Shown here in pieces: positions 21,331-34,640 of a DNA stretch of 64,000 bases (within the stretch, counting starts at the first letter, position 1; each line of letters starts with the position of its first letter). The notes under the pieces were generated by a model. It was not told the origin of the DNA. It made no database searches and worked only from the letters and a program-made list of their open reading frames with translations. Source of the DNA: Corythucha ciliata (lineage: Eukaryota; Arthropoda; Insecta; Hemiptera; Tingidae); NCBI GenBank assembly GCA_038030265.1, contig CM075941.1, positions 21,452,001 to 21,516,000 of the forward strand, written 5' to 3'. The position numbers were made by a program, and so were the translations under genes.

Positions 21331-24100
21331 TGCATTCTTTAAGGAGCTAAGGACGAAAATAGTTATTGAAATAGCTCGATCCGCAGAATGCAGGCTTTTT
21401 TGAAGTATGCTTTCATCGTACTTCCACGAAGCTTTATTTTGGTTCATCTCGTAGCTTTTTAATTCAAGGTGAACGGGTGGAAATAAACTGCCCAAATGCA
21501 GAACTTTGCGCAAATGGGAAACGAAGCTATCAGTTATAATTTTTAATCAGAGTTCAAGTGCCACACCCTGTAGAGTGCCGCTTGGGGGGCAAATGCCCCT
21601 CCTGGCGCCTCCCCACCCGATAGATCTGACCTTGAGACCAAATCTCACTTTGGGACAGGGGCCTGAAGCGGCTCAATGGTATACTTCACTCACCGACGAG
21701 TATAGCCTCAACGCTCACAGTTCGATGTCGAACGCTTTATGTCGTCTAAGGTCTTGAACTGAGCCTTCTCCACGTCGCACTTTTTTGTAGATATTGCGAC
21801 AAGATTTTGTGTATCATTGTCGTTCCTTACAAATTGAAAACCGTTAGAAAATAGGCTGATGGGAAAGTCGTAACTATTTACTGGCTCTCTTGAAAACTGC
21901 CAATTTCTGCAAGGAAACTGACGCCGGACGTAATTGACTCAAACTGTCAGTCTACCCCCTCCACCCAGCCACTCCAACTTGTTCTGTTCGATTCGGACAC
22001 GTGCCTTCGCGTTTTGGCACGGAGTTTTGGTGTTCCCTATATTGGCTCTTCGCGGTGAGTCCATTTGAGTTTGAAAATAAATCGTCATTGGTATAGGAAT
22101 TCGAGTGAATCGCTCACATCTCTGAAGGAATGGTGTGATGGCGAAGAAGGTGGTAGGAGTTATAACAAGAACAAAGCGGAATTATATTGCTTTTCTACAA
22201 GATTATCACACAAGGATCAGGTGCAGAAAAAAGCCTAAAGTATCACGCGTGAAGTAATTGTGGAGAAATGAGGGGGGGGGGGGAAATAGACATTTGTGTC
22301 GTACTCCCCTTTTTTAATTCAAGTAAACACACCGACGAAACGTTAAAGTTAGAATTGGATGAATAAATCCACTTTGCCTCAATATAGCAAATCGAAAACA
22401 AGAAAGTTTGGAGTACTACGAACAGACATGAAATCCTCCCTTTCTGACATTAATTGTGGCAAAAGCGGAGGGTGGGGGTGGGGGTGACTTAAAACTTATA
22501 ATTCAACTATAGCATATAGCGTCTAGAAATTCAATCATTACGGTAATGGACAGTGCTCCAAGAGGTTGGTAGTTTTGTGGGTGGGGGGGGATGCTGGGAA
22601 AGAGGATTGGTTTGCTCCTTTCCAAACAATTAAACGTCTTCTTTGGTCCTTTCTTCCTATAAATGAATGGTCGAACGGTTTTTGGCTTGATTCCCTAACA
22701 ATGGGCCAACTCGAGGAAAAAAAAATCCTGGATGTCGATCGAAAATTTAATCAAAACAATCCTTTTTCTTGACCCTCTGACTGTGTAAGGGCGGTGGGAG
22801 TGGCGTTAAGGAAGAACGACACCAACAAACAAAAAACCTGAAAAGTGTCGCGTTTGTGTTGCGGAAGAAGGGGCGAGTCTCTTTAATTGTGATAGCTCGC
22901 ACTTATCCTTGTCTGCTGTAGATGAGAATGACGGTTAGTTGGGGAGGGGTAAAAATGATCCCTGGAAATTCGAGTCACGCTTTCCAGAAGGATTTAATTA
23001 GCTCCTCCACCACTTCCCGTTGCAGCGTGCTATACCTTCGTCCATAAGGAGACTTGCTTTTAATGAAGCACGACTAAAATAATTAACGGAAGCTTTCGTA
23101 TTTTAATTGGAAAGCTTTTTTTTTGTTGCTGTTGATTAAAATGTTCGGAAAGGACAAAAATCGCAGGCGAACTTGGAAGACTCCGTCATTTATGGAGGGA
23201 ATGTGATTGGCGATGAATGCGCCTGAAGAAATTAAGACTTAAAAAACTAGATTTCAGCCCTTGAACACTTTGCTCAGTTATTTTATTTTAAAAAAAAGTA
23301 AAAAAAAAGACGATCGACGTTTAGTAATGCAAATTTATCTTCGCATCCTTCGCTAATTTCTTCTATCCTTCTTTATAGCGACACAAGACATTTGAAAAAC
23401 TTCAAAGATGCATTTTTGATGCGGTGAGATAGCGGCGTTCTCTTTCTTTGAGACACCCTCTCTTTCTTCACTCTTCCCGTTTTACTGTCTACTTCTTGAA
23501 AAAATTCGCTTCTGTTGGAGAAGAGGTTAAGGGGTTGGGTTGAGGGGAGTTCCTTTGAAATGTTGGTTAGGTCATGACTCTCACGACTGACAGGTCTTGA
23601 GGGGTTGGTATCTCTTTTTTTCCTTTTTTTTTGTCAGTACATACATGGTCTTTTCTGCTGTACATGGAAAATAATTTCGAGTCCTCGTATTTCAAAAGTT
23701 CGTATTAAAATGCCTTCAGTGAGATGAAGATTTTTATGCGGAGAAATGTGTGTGTTTTTTTACCGGTATGGTTGAAGAGGATGTGGAAGGGGAGGGTGTT
23801 CTCTTAATAGGAACAAGCTGGAAGGGTTCGAAGACAACGGCCCTTTCCGAAAGAGCCGTCACCTGAAAAGCCCACCGAGGAGGAAAAGGAACCGCCACTT
23901 TGCCTCTCTCCCACGCTAAACACCCCGCCTTCGCCGTGATTTCGTGTAGCCGCGGCTCTCGGGGCGGAGGAAAAGACTCCTCTCACTCTTGCACCCGGCG
24001 GTACTCACTCCTCACACACTCGCACAACCGACGGCGCTCGCAAAACTCTCCAAATCCTTTTTTTCCAGCCAGTCACACCGCGGCGAGCCATGCGAGTGGG
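21331..24100. other. Low-repeat island 3, left of the SLC16 exon
   Basis: Apparently single-copy sequence with a 12-G run at 22272-22283. It contains a candidate exon at 21969-22054. From about 23810 to 24100 the sequence becomes GC- and CpG-rich, consistent with a 5' exon or promoter-proximal region of the SLC16 gene. No TATA box or start site could be fixed. Confidence 0.5.
21969..22054 (+). CDS. Candidate internal exon
   Basis: An 86-base open segment lies between a pyrimidine-rich 3' splice site (CTACCCCCTCCACCCAG) and a strong donor (CGCG|GTGAGT). It reads PLQLVLFDSDTCLRV, then LARSFGVPYIGSSR, ending in phase 2. The minus strand of the same stretch has stops, and codon use is balanced, which supports real coding sequence. 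I cannot name the family. The SLC16 gene downstream has its own ATG exon, so this would be from a different gene or an alternative transcript. Confidence 0.42.
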
Positions 24101-24356
24101 ATGGAAGGCGACTCCGGGCTAGCGAGCTGTACGGAGGTAGCGTCATGCAGCGAACAGTATTGGCCGCCCGAAGCCGCGCGACGACCCGCGCCACCGACGC
24201 TCCGTCAACACTATTATCCCGAGGGCGGTTGGGGATGGGTTGTCATATTGTGCGTGACTGTCGTTCAAATTTTATCACACGGTCTTCACTTGTCGTCGGG
24301 TGTTTTCACCCCCGAAGCGAAGAGACATTTTCCCCGGGGCCCTCCCGCGCTGACAG
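24101..24356 (+). CDS. SLC16 (monocarboxylate transporter-like), first coding exon
   Basis: The first coding exon of a monocarboxylate-transporter-type (SLC16, major facilitator superfamily) plasma-membrane transporter. ATG 24101 opens a frame of 85 codons plus one base, ending at a donor (CTGACAG|GTAGGC, 24357). The N-terminus is hydrophilic, rich in Ala, Pro and Cys. It is followed by YYPEGGWGWVV, which contains the SLC16 signature [DE]G[GS][WF][GA]W. TM1 follows (VVILCVTVVQILSHGLHLSSG). The frame is open upstream to an ATG at 23900, but that leader is Ser/Arg-rich and low-complexity, so I prefer 24101. Later exons with the remaining eleven helices are not recognisable in the next 40 kb, implying a long intron or a broken copy. 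The substrate cannot be told from this exon. Confidence 0.78.
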
Positions 24357-25060
24357 GTAGGCCTTTTTTATTTAACAAAAATAAATAAAATAATAAATAA
24401 AAAACAAGAACAAAACACATCCACAAACAAATGTTCAGAAAAAAATAGGGTCACAAATTTTAATGAATGTAAATGGAACAAAAATTAAGATTACCCGATT
24501 TGCGAACACGCACATAAAAAATGCGTAAATTGAGTGCCTGTTGATCGTATCTCGCCTCTAAAAATCACGACACGTAATTAGTCAAAATGGAACATCACAA
24601 CCTAAATTCCACATCTCCTACCGTCTTGATAACTACGCCACTACAATTCAAATTTTAAGGTTCTTGCGACCACCCACGCCAAAGTCAATTATCATGCAAG
24701 GAGTCAACCCCATGTCACTTTCCCCTCTTCCCCCGCAAATACATTTCTACAACTCGCATGATATCGCTAAGCCTTTAATTTCTGTTCCGTTTCTTAAAAG
24801 TACAATAAGACACGTATTAGCCCCCTTAAGCCCCCCTCCACCACTCCTTTATTCCCAGCGTTGAAACAAACAAAAGACGCATAGAGAAACTCACACCCTG
24901 ATGGAAATTCGCAAGAACTTTAATTTAAAGTTAGGAGAAATTAAGGACACACTTTGTAGCGTTATTTGTAATCTGATCAATTTATCTAACTAACTTTATA
25001 AAACCGCTTTATTTCCCTTCGAAAAAAGTAATCGACTTTTTTCTGTTCAAAGGGTTAGGC

Positions 25061-25092
<32 letters not shown>

Positions 25093-27125
25093 TAACAACG
25101 CGACGTTGATCACTTCGTCTTATTTGAGTGATGAAGAACTCTCATAATGCTTAAAATCTTCCGATCGTCAAATTTACAACAGTTTTTTTTTTACGATCCC
25201 CCTCCCCTATTCGCAATTTTCGTTAAAAATTCTGCGGGAAACTCTAAAAAATGGGGTTAGTGTCCCCCCTCAACCCCACTCGCCACAACCCTATTTTATA
25301 GGGGCGGTTTACATTTAGAAAAATTAAACTTCTTTTTAGGGTTTGACGGCGCGCGTTCGAAAAGCCGTAGAGTCAAACTTTTGGCCGATCAGCCTCACCT
25401 TATACCTTCAGGGCGATTAATAATTTATATTTAAAGAAATGTTCACTACCTTTTATGTACTATTTGGAACGAGCAATCGTGATTACATTGACAGTAGAAA
25501 ATTTTACAATTAATAGGTGCCTTCCACTCGTTGAAATACGGCCTAGGGGTTTTTTTCCTATTCGATTTAGAGCCAATATACACGCACTCGTAACAATTTT
25601 TTTTCCTTTTTAATGGTCCATTAAAATGATTCACGTATCCTTTTATTTGAACAGACATTCGCCCCTCCCCTTAACCTTCAATTCGGTGCCAGATTTAAAT
25701 AGGGTTTGATTGTTTACCCGCCCCCGCGCTCGTTGGCTCTCGAGAAAATAACTTCATTCATACACGTTACTTTTTTTTTTACGTTCCAGAAGTCTAGAAA
25801 TGCCTGGGGGAGGGTGGGTGATGGTCATTTTTTTCACCTACTATCTTCATTGGGATTGTTTAAAACTTGTTTCCTTGTAAAGAAGAATATAGGGCGAGGG
25901 AAAGGTATAGAAGCGAACTAATTTTAAACAATTTCTCTCTCCCCACCCCCACCGACCCACTGCAACGAGATCGTTTCAATCATTCTTCCTCGTTGGGTAA
26001 CACTACTCGGAAACGATGAGAGAGAAGAAGGATTTATACGAGCGTCTAATCAAAAAAGTTTAAATTCTCTTTAACCTTTTCTATTCGAAGAGGTACCAAC
26101 CTAGCTCCCCTTTCCCGCCATGAGGGTTAATTGACAGCTTTCCGGAGCTAATTGAGGTCGATCTGTAGTTACTTTTTCTATTTATTTACTGTCGTGAGAT
26201 TATTCAACAGAACGAACAACGTTCGTGTTTTATTCAGGAAGAACCCCCCAAAAAATTTATAACAGGGACTTCCTACGCGACAACAGGCTGGTCTAATTAG
26301 TTTGAGATTTTACCCCCCCTCTTCCTCCCGACTCATTTGTATGGTAATTAGCGAGTATAAAAAAAGAAGAAAGAAAGCAGAAAACGAGAAGGCGATTGTT
26401 ACCGATTTATCTTCCTCGTCGAAAATGTTTCGTTTCAATCTTTTAACGACCAATTTTTTTTTACTTTTTACAGTGATGAGTGTGATGGTAGGATTGATGG
26501 GGGGGGGGGGGAGAACTTCTTCATGGAAGTTTTAAAACTGGTCTCTCTTAGAATGACCCCAAGCCATCGGCATTTCATCGCAACATCAGTAAAGGAGAGG
26601 GGTGGAGGAGACGTCTCGTTTTGTACTTTGGTGCGTGCGGTGTTCTCCGGTGTTCTGGGCTGGGGTATAAAAGGGAGGCATTTATTATCCCGCCGGCAAA
26701 TTGTCGTGTTTATCTCCCCTTCCTTGGCCTCCTTCCGTTGCATTTGTTGATTGAGTGTAGGCCATTTTTGTTTCTTATATCGCAGGATTTGAAAATATTC
26801 TTAAGCAAGGCGAAGGGAATGTTGAAATCCCCCCCCCCCACCCAATCCTCAAGGGTGGATAGGAAGTCCCAGAAGGGGGGAAGCATGAAAGAATCCGCGA
26901 AGGACCACCAATGATGTGGCATAACGTGAAAGCTAATTTGGAAACACTGAAGTCGTCGTTGGCATTTACACACTTTTAACGTGTTCCACAATGTCACTTA
27001 GACGAGCCTACTTGCTACATGCAAGTGTAGAATTTATTATAGTCCCTTCAAACTTTGAAACAGTTCGTTACGCCACTCAGGCAGCCTAAAAATTGGCGGA
27101 GCTTGGCATAGCAAAGCCAACTACA
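24357..27125. other. Low-repeat sequence, putative first intron of the SLC16 gene
   Basis: Follows the donor at 24357. It holds a (CT)n run, a 13-G run at 26499-26511 and an 11-C run at 26829-26839. A splice-acceptor-like ATTTTTTTTTACTTTTTACAG-type tract lies near 26453-26473 but no coding frame follows. No further exon is recognised. Confidence 0.45.
25066..25092. repeat. (CT)n microsatellite
   Basis: An uninterrupted run of about 13 CT dinucleotides. Confidence 0.95.
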
Positions 27126-27129
27126 CGGT

Positions 27130-28650
27130 TTTCATGGCTTTAAAATAAAAATTATCAGTGGTATTGGCTCATTTTATGTGTCATTTTGTGGGTCGGGCTC
27201 CTTTCAAAAACTCAATTTTGCCAGACTGGGGCCATTCCACGTGGAAAGTCGTTGTTTTCGCGGCCGGGAATTTGGCGGGTCCGGGTTCTTCAAAAATGAA
27301 ATTTCGTGGATTTGGCTTATTCAAAGCAAATTTCGTAGGGTTGGGTCACCCGAAAAAGCAATTTCGCTGGCTTGGCTTATGGGAAAAAACTCGAATTTAT
27401 AGCTCCTTTCAACCTCAAAATTCGTGGATCTGGCACTTTCAGAAACCAACTTTGCAGATGGGGTTCCTTCTAAAACGAAATTTCATGAGATTAGCTCATT
27501 TGTGACTTATTCTGCAACTATCCAAAAGAGATGTTCTTCTTGTTTGGTCGAAAAATATCAGTTTGGGCTTCAGAAATTCTATAGCCAGCAAGCGAAACTT
27601 GGCCCGAAATTAGCCAATTAAAAAACAATTCTTGCGGATTTGAAGAACACCAATTTTTATGGAGGATCTTATCCAAAACACGAATTTCGCGGTCTATTAG
27701 ATCGTTTAAAAATCAAATTTCGTAAATTTAACACTTGAGAAAACCGTTCTTGCGGATTTGGTTCTTAATGAAGCTAATTTCATAGGGTTATTAGTTTAGT
27801 CGTTCGAACAACCGATTTTGCTGTTCTGGCCCTTTATAAAATCAATATCGCGGGTTTAGTTATCCAAAAATGAATTTCGCAGGTTTGGCTAACTCAGACA
27901 CCTCTTTTGCAAGTTTGGCTCTCCTAAAAATCAATTTCGCATGAAAACCGCATTATCGCGGATTTTGATTTAAATAAAACCAATTTCATATAGGTTCGGC
28001 TATTTAAAAACCCAATTTTTGGGTGTTTAAGGTCGATGCACACACATCAGTGCCGTGTGCCATCAGGCCCGTCCGGGACACGGACGGGGCACGTCCGACA
28101 AGTAAAATATTATTCTCATATGGGAATTGAGAGGCTCGGTCACACATATCCGGCACGTGTCAGGGACGTGACCCTTAGATTTTATTCGCCGGACGGGGCA
28201 CGTCCCGTTCACGGCACTGATGCGTGAGGATAGACCTTTAAACGCTTAGAAACTAAATTTGGCGGTTTTTTCTTCAAATATCCAATTTTGCGGAGTTTAA
28301 ACGAGTAAAAACCAATTTCGCAAGTTTGGCTCACCTAAAAACCAAATAGACGCCTTCGTCATTTCATAAAGAACCAATTTTGTTGGTTCAGCGTATATAC
28401 GTACCCCAATTTCAAGGGTTTTCAGCTCGTGAAAACCCATTCTCGCCGACTTGTCGTTGAATAAAACCACTTTCATGGGCCTGACTTTTCCAAAAACCAA
28501 CTTTGTGTGGGTTTGATTTCGTGAGTAAACCAATTTAGCGGATTTGCTTCTACAGGCTTCTACAGGCTCTGGATAGGACCAATTTCATGGGGTTAGCTCT
28601 TCCCCCCAATTTCGTGGGTTTGAATCATTGGAAATCCCTCGACGATTGGT
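27130..28650 (+). repeat. Family A array, plus orientation
   Basis: Modules such as CAATTTTGCCAGACTGGG, AATTTCGTGGATTTGGC and AATTTCGTAGGGTTGGGTC recur about every 35-45 bp for 1.5 kb, interrupted by a MITE at 28030-28237. It passes into array C near 28650. Confidence 0.85.
28030..28237. mobile_element. MITE with TTA target duplication inside array A
   Basis: The ends AGGTCGATGCACACACATCA and the complement of TGATGCGTGAGGATAGACCT pair, and CAGTGCCGTG mirrors CACGGCACTG. TTA flanks the element at 28027-28029 and 28238-28240. The AGGYC/GRCCT ends plus TTA duplication fit a PIF/Harbinger-type MITE. The interior has further complementary GGACGGGGCACGTCC boxes. Non-coding, 208 bp. Confidence 0.8.
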
Positions 28651-29565
28651 CAATTTATCATTTTAAGATTAGCCAAATTGACAACTTTCTGGGCGTCATA
28701 GTCAGTTTTAGCCAGTTTCAAGGCGTCATTAGTTTGATCATTTTCGGAGAGCGAGTGGTCGGTTTTGCCACTTTTTTCAGCCACGAATCATCAGTTTAAC
28801 CATTTTAAGGATGTATACAGTCGTGTTTGACCATTTTAGGTCCAGAATAGCCATTTGACTATTTTTACGGCACAGATTGTATGCAGGCGGCACTTTTAGG
28901 GCGTGATAGTCAGTTTGAATATTTTCAATCGTATTTCAGCTGATTTCAGTTTGCGGCCGGATATTTTAGGATTTTCAATGCCGCGAATCGACAGTTTTAC
29001 CATTTCGTGACACAAAAGGTCAGTTTCCCCATGTTTAAGGCGCGAATAGTCCGTTAAGTCATTTCAGGGGCGTGAATGGCCATGTGTGCCATATTTGAAG
29101 CGTCAAGGGCCACAGTTTGGTTATTTTTGGGGCGTGAATTGCTAGTTTTGCTATTTAAAGGGCGCAAATCGTCAGTTCAGCGCTTTAGTCAGTAGGCACG
29201 AAACTTCACTTGGCCGTGCTTAGGGCGTTTGGCTATATTGAGGCTACAAATTGTTAGTATGATCATTTCTAGGGCATGAATTGCCCCTGTCTATTTTTGG
29301 GCACGAATCATCAGTATTTATTTCAAGGCATGAATGGTTAGTTTGGCCAATTTTTTAGCTTTTTGCCTTGTTTCGGGCACCAATTTGTCCAATATGCTAT
29401 TTTTAGCGCGTGAATTGCCAGTTTTACCGTTACCAAGGCATGGAAATCGTCATTTTCGCTGTTTTTAGTGCGCAAGTTGTCAGTTTTATCCATTTCCAAG
29501 ATAGTAATCACCAGTATTACCATTTGTAGCTAGGTCACGAATGGCCAGTTTTCAACGCCCCTGCT
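28651..29565 (+). repeat. Family C degenerate array
   Basis: Modules of about 30 bp read approximately TTTTAGGGCGTGAATTGTCA followed by GTTTTGCCAT. Examples include GGGGCGTGAATTGCTAGTTT and GGGCGCAAATCGTCAGTT. The core aligns with family B (TTTTAGCCGCGAATTAGCG), so C is likely a diverged branch of B. It directly abuts array A. Confidence 0.75.
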
Positions 29566-30770
29566 CCCGGGCATCCCTCCCTTGTTGAAAAATAGTAAAT
29601 GATTGGAGAGGTTATGATGGTGGATGGTGACATTTGTTGAATGTTAAATATTGAGAAACTTGAATAGTATATCCGACCTTCCAAAGTGGCAATAATCGTT
29701 TCGAATTCGCTCCCTGCGTTCCGGCGTGCTGTATCTGCCTATGCTAAGAGGTTGACAGCGGGGACAATAGCTGACAAAATTGTTCGGCGCGTAGCGCTGC
29801 GAAATTTATGCCAGCAGCGAGTCTTTGTGAAAAATTGTCGATCTTGAGGAATAGTGACTCACTGAAAATGTTTTGGTGACGAAAAAATGAGTTCCAGGGT
29901 TAAAATTGACGGTTTCGAGGGCGAGAGCTGCTGAAGCCTGAAGCAAAAATGGCTGCTGTACAGAAAGCTCTCGATGGGTGATGTTCGAACCTCCAACGGA
30001 CTGAATGGACCTTCCCCCCCCCCCACAAGGCAGCCTGTGTGTTTTTGCCTTCGTATATAGGACTTCAACCCGGTTTCACGGAACATGATGGCAAACTTTC
30101 TGGAGAAATGGAACAGCAGCCCCTCCCCCCACCCATAGGGTAGCTATATGCTCACGCAATCGGAACTTATAGACACTTCTGCTCATTGAAATTTCTTCAA
30201 AGCGGAATTTTATTCAAATCAGTTTGTGGTGAAACGGTTGGTTGGATAAAACCGATTGAACTTGTTTTTAATTGCTAAATGACACAAAAGGTGGTTGTTG
30301 TGCTGACATTGGAAACAATGAAATTTAATTCACTTTTTTTTTTCTCCTATACCCGAGGGGATGTTCAATAGGCCTGCCCTAATCACACCAGTCACCACCC
30401 CACCTCACCATCCAGACCTTTTCATTAAATTAAAACCGATTAGTCGTTGGTTCAGCTTCACCCTTCATCACATTCACCCCTTCCCTCCCCGCAACTGTAT
30501 CATGGCATAGAACGACGGTCATAATGAAAAGGACCGTTGCTCGCCAAAATTCATTTCAACCGCTCACACACGGAAGCATATAAGTGAAAAGGAGAGACAT
30601 TTACCATCGTCAATGCACAAAACTGTTGGTAGTGAACGCAGCAAAATTGTGATTGATGCTGTTAGAGAGGAAGTGGGAGCGTATTTGTTCGATTCTTCAG
30701 CGGGAAAACTCGATTAACACGATTCGCTAGTCTTGAATGGGTTCAAATCTCTTGAAAATTTTCGTTCCTT

Positions 30771-30838
30771 CACCACCACCAACCACCATCGCCACCACCA
30801 ACCACCATCGCCACCACCGCTTACCAACCACCACCACT
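30771..30838. repeat. CCACC-rich minisatellite
   Basis: A 19-bp unit (CCACCACCAACCACCATCG) occurs twice exactly, with partial copies on both sides. Confidence 0.85.
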
Positions 30839-31529
30839 GAGTGCCTCCTTCTGTGGAGGTAAACTCATTCGTCTCGATTTCAGCTCAGATATCCAATCCC
30901 CCCCACCGGCAAACCATATTTGATGTGGTTTTGACGCAAGTATAGATTTCACGCCGGATCTGTGAGGTTTTGACACAAAATATTGTATTATAACCTCTCT
31001 TCCGAGGCGAAAATGCGCTCCCCGATCTCATATTTTGTTTCAACGATGACATAAGTGCCATATACCTCGAATAACGCTGCAGGGCTGTTTTTTTTTTAAC
31101 AAACTTTTTATTAATTCAGCCTCATCAATCTTGGAAATTATAGAAAAAAAAGAGTTAAAACGTTCCAGGAATTCAAAATTCCTAGCAATAAATCCGTTTT
31201 TTTTTTCTTTTAGTTTAAAACCATACCCTTTTCAGCCCCTTCATCACATAGGCACTACTTCTCTTGGTTTTTTATCTTTTAATAATCCCCGGATTCATTG
31301 CTTTTGTTCAGAGAATTATACAAAAGTCAAGAGTTACAGCTCCCTTTTCTTCAGCATCCATCATGTTGGGCTGAAAGGATTAAAATAGTATATAAGGAGG
31401 GAATATCACCGCGCTTCTCAGAGTGTGGTATTGTTGTGTGGTTGTGGAGGGGGGGGGGTTGAGGAGACGTAATAAAACTTTGATCTCGATGAAATCTCCC
31501 GCGCTAGTAAAGCTTTTTTCCGGTCCTGA

Positions 31530-31534
<5 letters not shown>

Positions 31535-31567
<33 letters not shown>
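31535..31567. repeat. (AG)n microsatellite
   Basis: An uninterrupted run of about 16 AG dinucleotides. Confidence 0.95.
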
Positions 31568-31571
<4 letters not shown>

Positions 31572-34164
31572 AGGAGTGGATTTGCCGAGCGGACCTCTAT
31601 AATTACCAATGCGACACACTCTTAAGCAACGTTATAATAACGTACAATTTACTGATCTCTAAGTTCTCGTAGGTTAGTCGGCCAGAGCAATGATTGGCTT
31701 AAAAAAAAATATATATGCAACACTTTTTTGAATGAGTCAGTTCTCTCGACTCTTGGGATGGAGGAGCGGTGATGGGGGCTCGACTTTCACCGGTTCAATT
31801 TGCGAGGCTTTTTCTTCAGACTGTGTAGTAAATTTGTATATTTTATCAATGCACCCACCAAGTAGTATGATGTTACGACGAGGATGGAATGAAATTTGCG
31901 AAAGAATAATATAAAGCTCGTCAAAGAGGGCGGGCTGAGTGTGTGTGATCGCGTCCCGCCTGGTGGGGGCTTGAAATCGTGAACGGAATTCGTAAGTAAG
32001 GAGGAAATAAATCTCAAAGTAACCAACAACATACACAAAAAAAAGACGAGAAAAAGATAGGGAAAGAAGCTGTTTTAGGTTAAAATATCCTCGCTGGTCC
32101 ATCTTTGCTTAAACCAGGAGACGGAAAATGATTTTTTTCCCCCATCGAACTCAACAATATGGTGGGTGACGAGGGGGGGGGGAGGACTCAAACGCACGTT
32201 CTCACAATTTCTCCAGTTTAAGTCGCTCGTTCTAACCCCTCCACTCTCCTCTTCTTAAATTAGCGTGACATTTGCCTCTTGATCGAACGCGGACACCCTT
32301 TAAAAACTCGTTTCTTTGAAAGAAAAATTCGTTTAAAAACAAGACTGTCATTCTCTCCCACCCCTCGCAAATATATCGTCTAGAAATTGATCACCGTGAC
32401 TAGGAAGTCTGGCGCAAATTTCCTCGGTAATTGGATATTTTTTCTGTACATAAAGAAGAAATAAGAGAGAGTGATCTGTGGAGGGGTGGGGGCTATTGTC
32501 GAAAGAATACAAACTCCATTAAATTCTTCTTTTCATTAATAATGTATTGACAAGATGTCTCGAGTTACTTTATACTCGCATTCCAGTCGAAACTCAACTC
32601 TCCATTTCATAGAATTCATTCGAAGGAATCTCACAGTTTCAACTGATAAAAAAACTGAGGTGGTTTAAAGAAGGTGGAACTCATTAAGGGTGTGGGTAAA
32701 CGAGGGGTGGACACTTTAAATGCAAGTTGTGGTGCCTTGAGTCGGTATATCCACGGTTGGATGGAAGAGCTTAATAATAATGAATGAGTTTATCAAAAGT
32801 TCAACATCTAGACTCCACTTTAACACTATACAGAGCGAGAAACAGTTACCCAGGACGTGTTAAGTTAAGATAGGGAACGATGAAGATGGGATAGATGCGG
32901 GGGGATTTGAGAGAAGCTTATCTGATTTTCTTGCGACTCACACCAGTTGATAATTATTAAGTTCCGTCGAAAACTATCGCGGACCATCCTCTCTCCTCAT
33001 AATTAAAGTTGGAATCGCTCCTCGCCCTACCAAACTAATTAACTTTTGCGGTGAACGAGGAAAAACACTCCACGACCCACATCGCTCTTGAAAAAAAAAA
33101 AAAACTGACACTCGAAAGCCCCCACAGGAGTAATCACATAAATCCTCGCCGCGCCGCTCGGAGTGAAACAAATATTATTATAAATCACGGCGACCAATAT
33201 CGATTTGCACATAAAGCAGGAACCTCGAATTGCGGGGGGAGAGAGAGAGAGAAAAAAAAATGATGAACGACCGTTTTTTATCCTTCAGGAAATTTCGCAC
33301 GGTTCCGTATCAGTTTGAGATTTTGAGTAGAAGATGTGTGGCGAGGGGAGGGGGGGCCTCGCAGAGCACTAAATGACCCGTAAGGTTCGCAGGAAATAAG
33401 CTACCTGGGGCGATTTAATTTAAAATTTTTTGATTTTTATTTATTGCGCGGAGTGGTAGGGAAAGGGGCATGGGAAAAGACGCCGAGTTCTATTTGTCTG
33501 TCGTCCATATTTTTCTCTATACGTCCAAACTCGATCTGGCAGAAGAAATAAGCTAGTGTTTGGAGGGCGCGGGGGAGGCATTCCTCAATGGAAACACTCA
33601 AAATAACTGATTGTGAGAGGCGGTAAAACATTCCATAAATTACGATTGTTTAGGAAAAGTAAGCAAGTCATTTATTATTTCAAGGATTAAAATATTTTGA
33701 CGCCTCGCCCTACACAGTGAACAGAATAGTTGAACAATTTCGATTTTAATTCAAGCCAACGGGAAAGCACAGTTTTCTGCCACAGACGCAACAAATCTAC
33801 TCTTAAATTGGCTAAAATTAGGGACTACACTCCGCAGACGCTGTTGTTTTTGTAAGTAAATGAAAGGGAAACCGAGATCTGTTAAAAGCTTTAGAAAATC
33901 GAGGAGGCCTAGCAATATAATCCCCCGCCCAAAGTGTAATTGGAGTATTGCTTTTAAGAGTTTTCTCGTCTGGCTGTTGGTCTCCCCCCCCCCCCCATCG
34001 CATCACGACAACCACGAAAGACAGCTCTTGTGGACCTCGGTAATGCGCTCCGCGTTAGGAGTTTCACTTTCATTTGCATTTCTCTCGAAACATCACTATA
34101 CGGCTTGGTATCAAGTCATCCAGGGGCGTGACGCGTGATTTTACTCCGAATATTTTTTCACTGT

Positions 34165-34640
34165 GTTTCTGGTTATTTATTTCTGTAAAACTGCAATTTT
34201 CCTTTTAATGACCATAGAAGCGAAGATTGATCTATAGCCGGCCATGACATTGACGGACGATAACCGCAAAATTGCACCATTTGGGAGCTATAAATCCGTA
34301 AACTTGGGAAGTTTCCCGGCTGAATATTTATGAAATAGCAAGTTTTACGTCTTTACATACACGACATTGCAATTTTCTGAACTATATTGTTCCGCGAAAT
34401 AGCAATTTTCTGGACCTTCTTTGTAGTATGCGCGGACCATGGCCAAGCTGGGTCCACCTGCGTCTGTAGCCTGATGAATAGCTGTGCAATGGCAAGATTT
34501 AGAGCTAAATATTTGTGAATGTGCAAGTTCTAGTCCAAATCAGAGAGTGAAATTACAAGTTTACTGGCTGAATATCCATGAAATTTAACGTTTCGGGTCT
34601 TAATTTCAGTGAAGTTGCAAGTTTAGGGTGTAAATTTGAG
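34165..34640 (+). repeat. Family B-like array with longer spacing
   Basis: CGCGAAATAGCAATTTTCTGG and related boxes (TGAAATAGCAAGTTTTA, GACATTGCAATTTTCTG) recur about every 36 bp. The core resembles family B but the linker differs. Confidence 0.55.

Larger units (their letters stand above)
29566..34164. other. Low-repeat island 4
   Basis: About 4.6 kb without recognised genes or transposons. It contains four long homopolymers (C at 30014-30024, G at 31449-31458 and 32173-32182, C at 33984-33996) and two simple repeats. Several short frames overlap on both strands and show no domain. Confidence 0.45.

Noticed and set aside
26453..26520. Strong acceptor-like T tract plus ACAG followed by TGATGAGTG
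   Set aside because: No usable open frame follows, the sequence enters a 13-G run, and no donor pairs with it. It is not called as an exon of the SLC16 gene.
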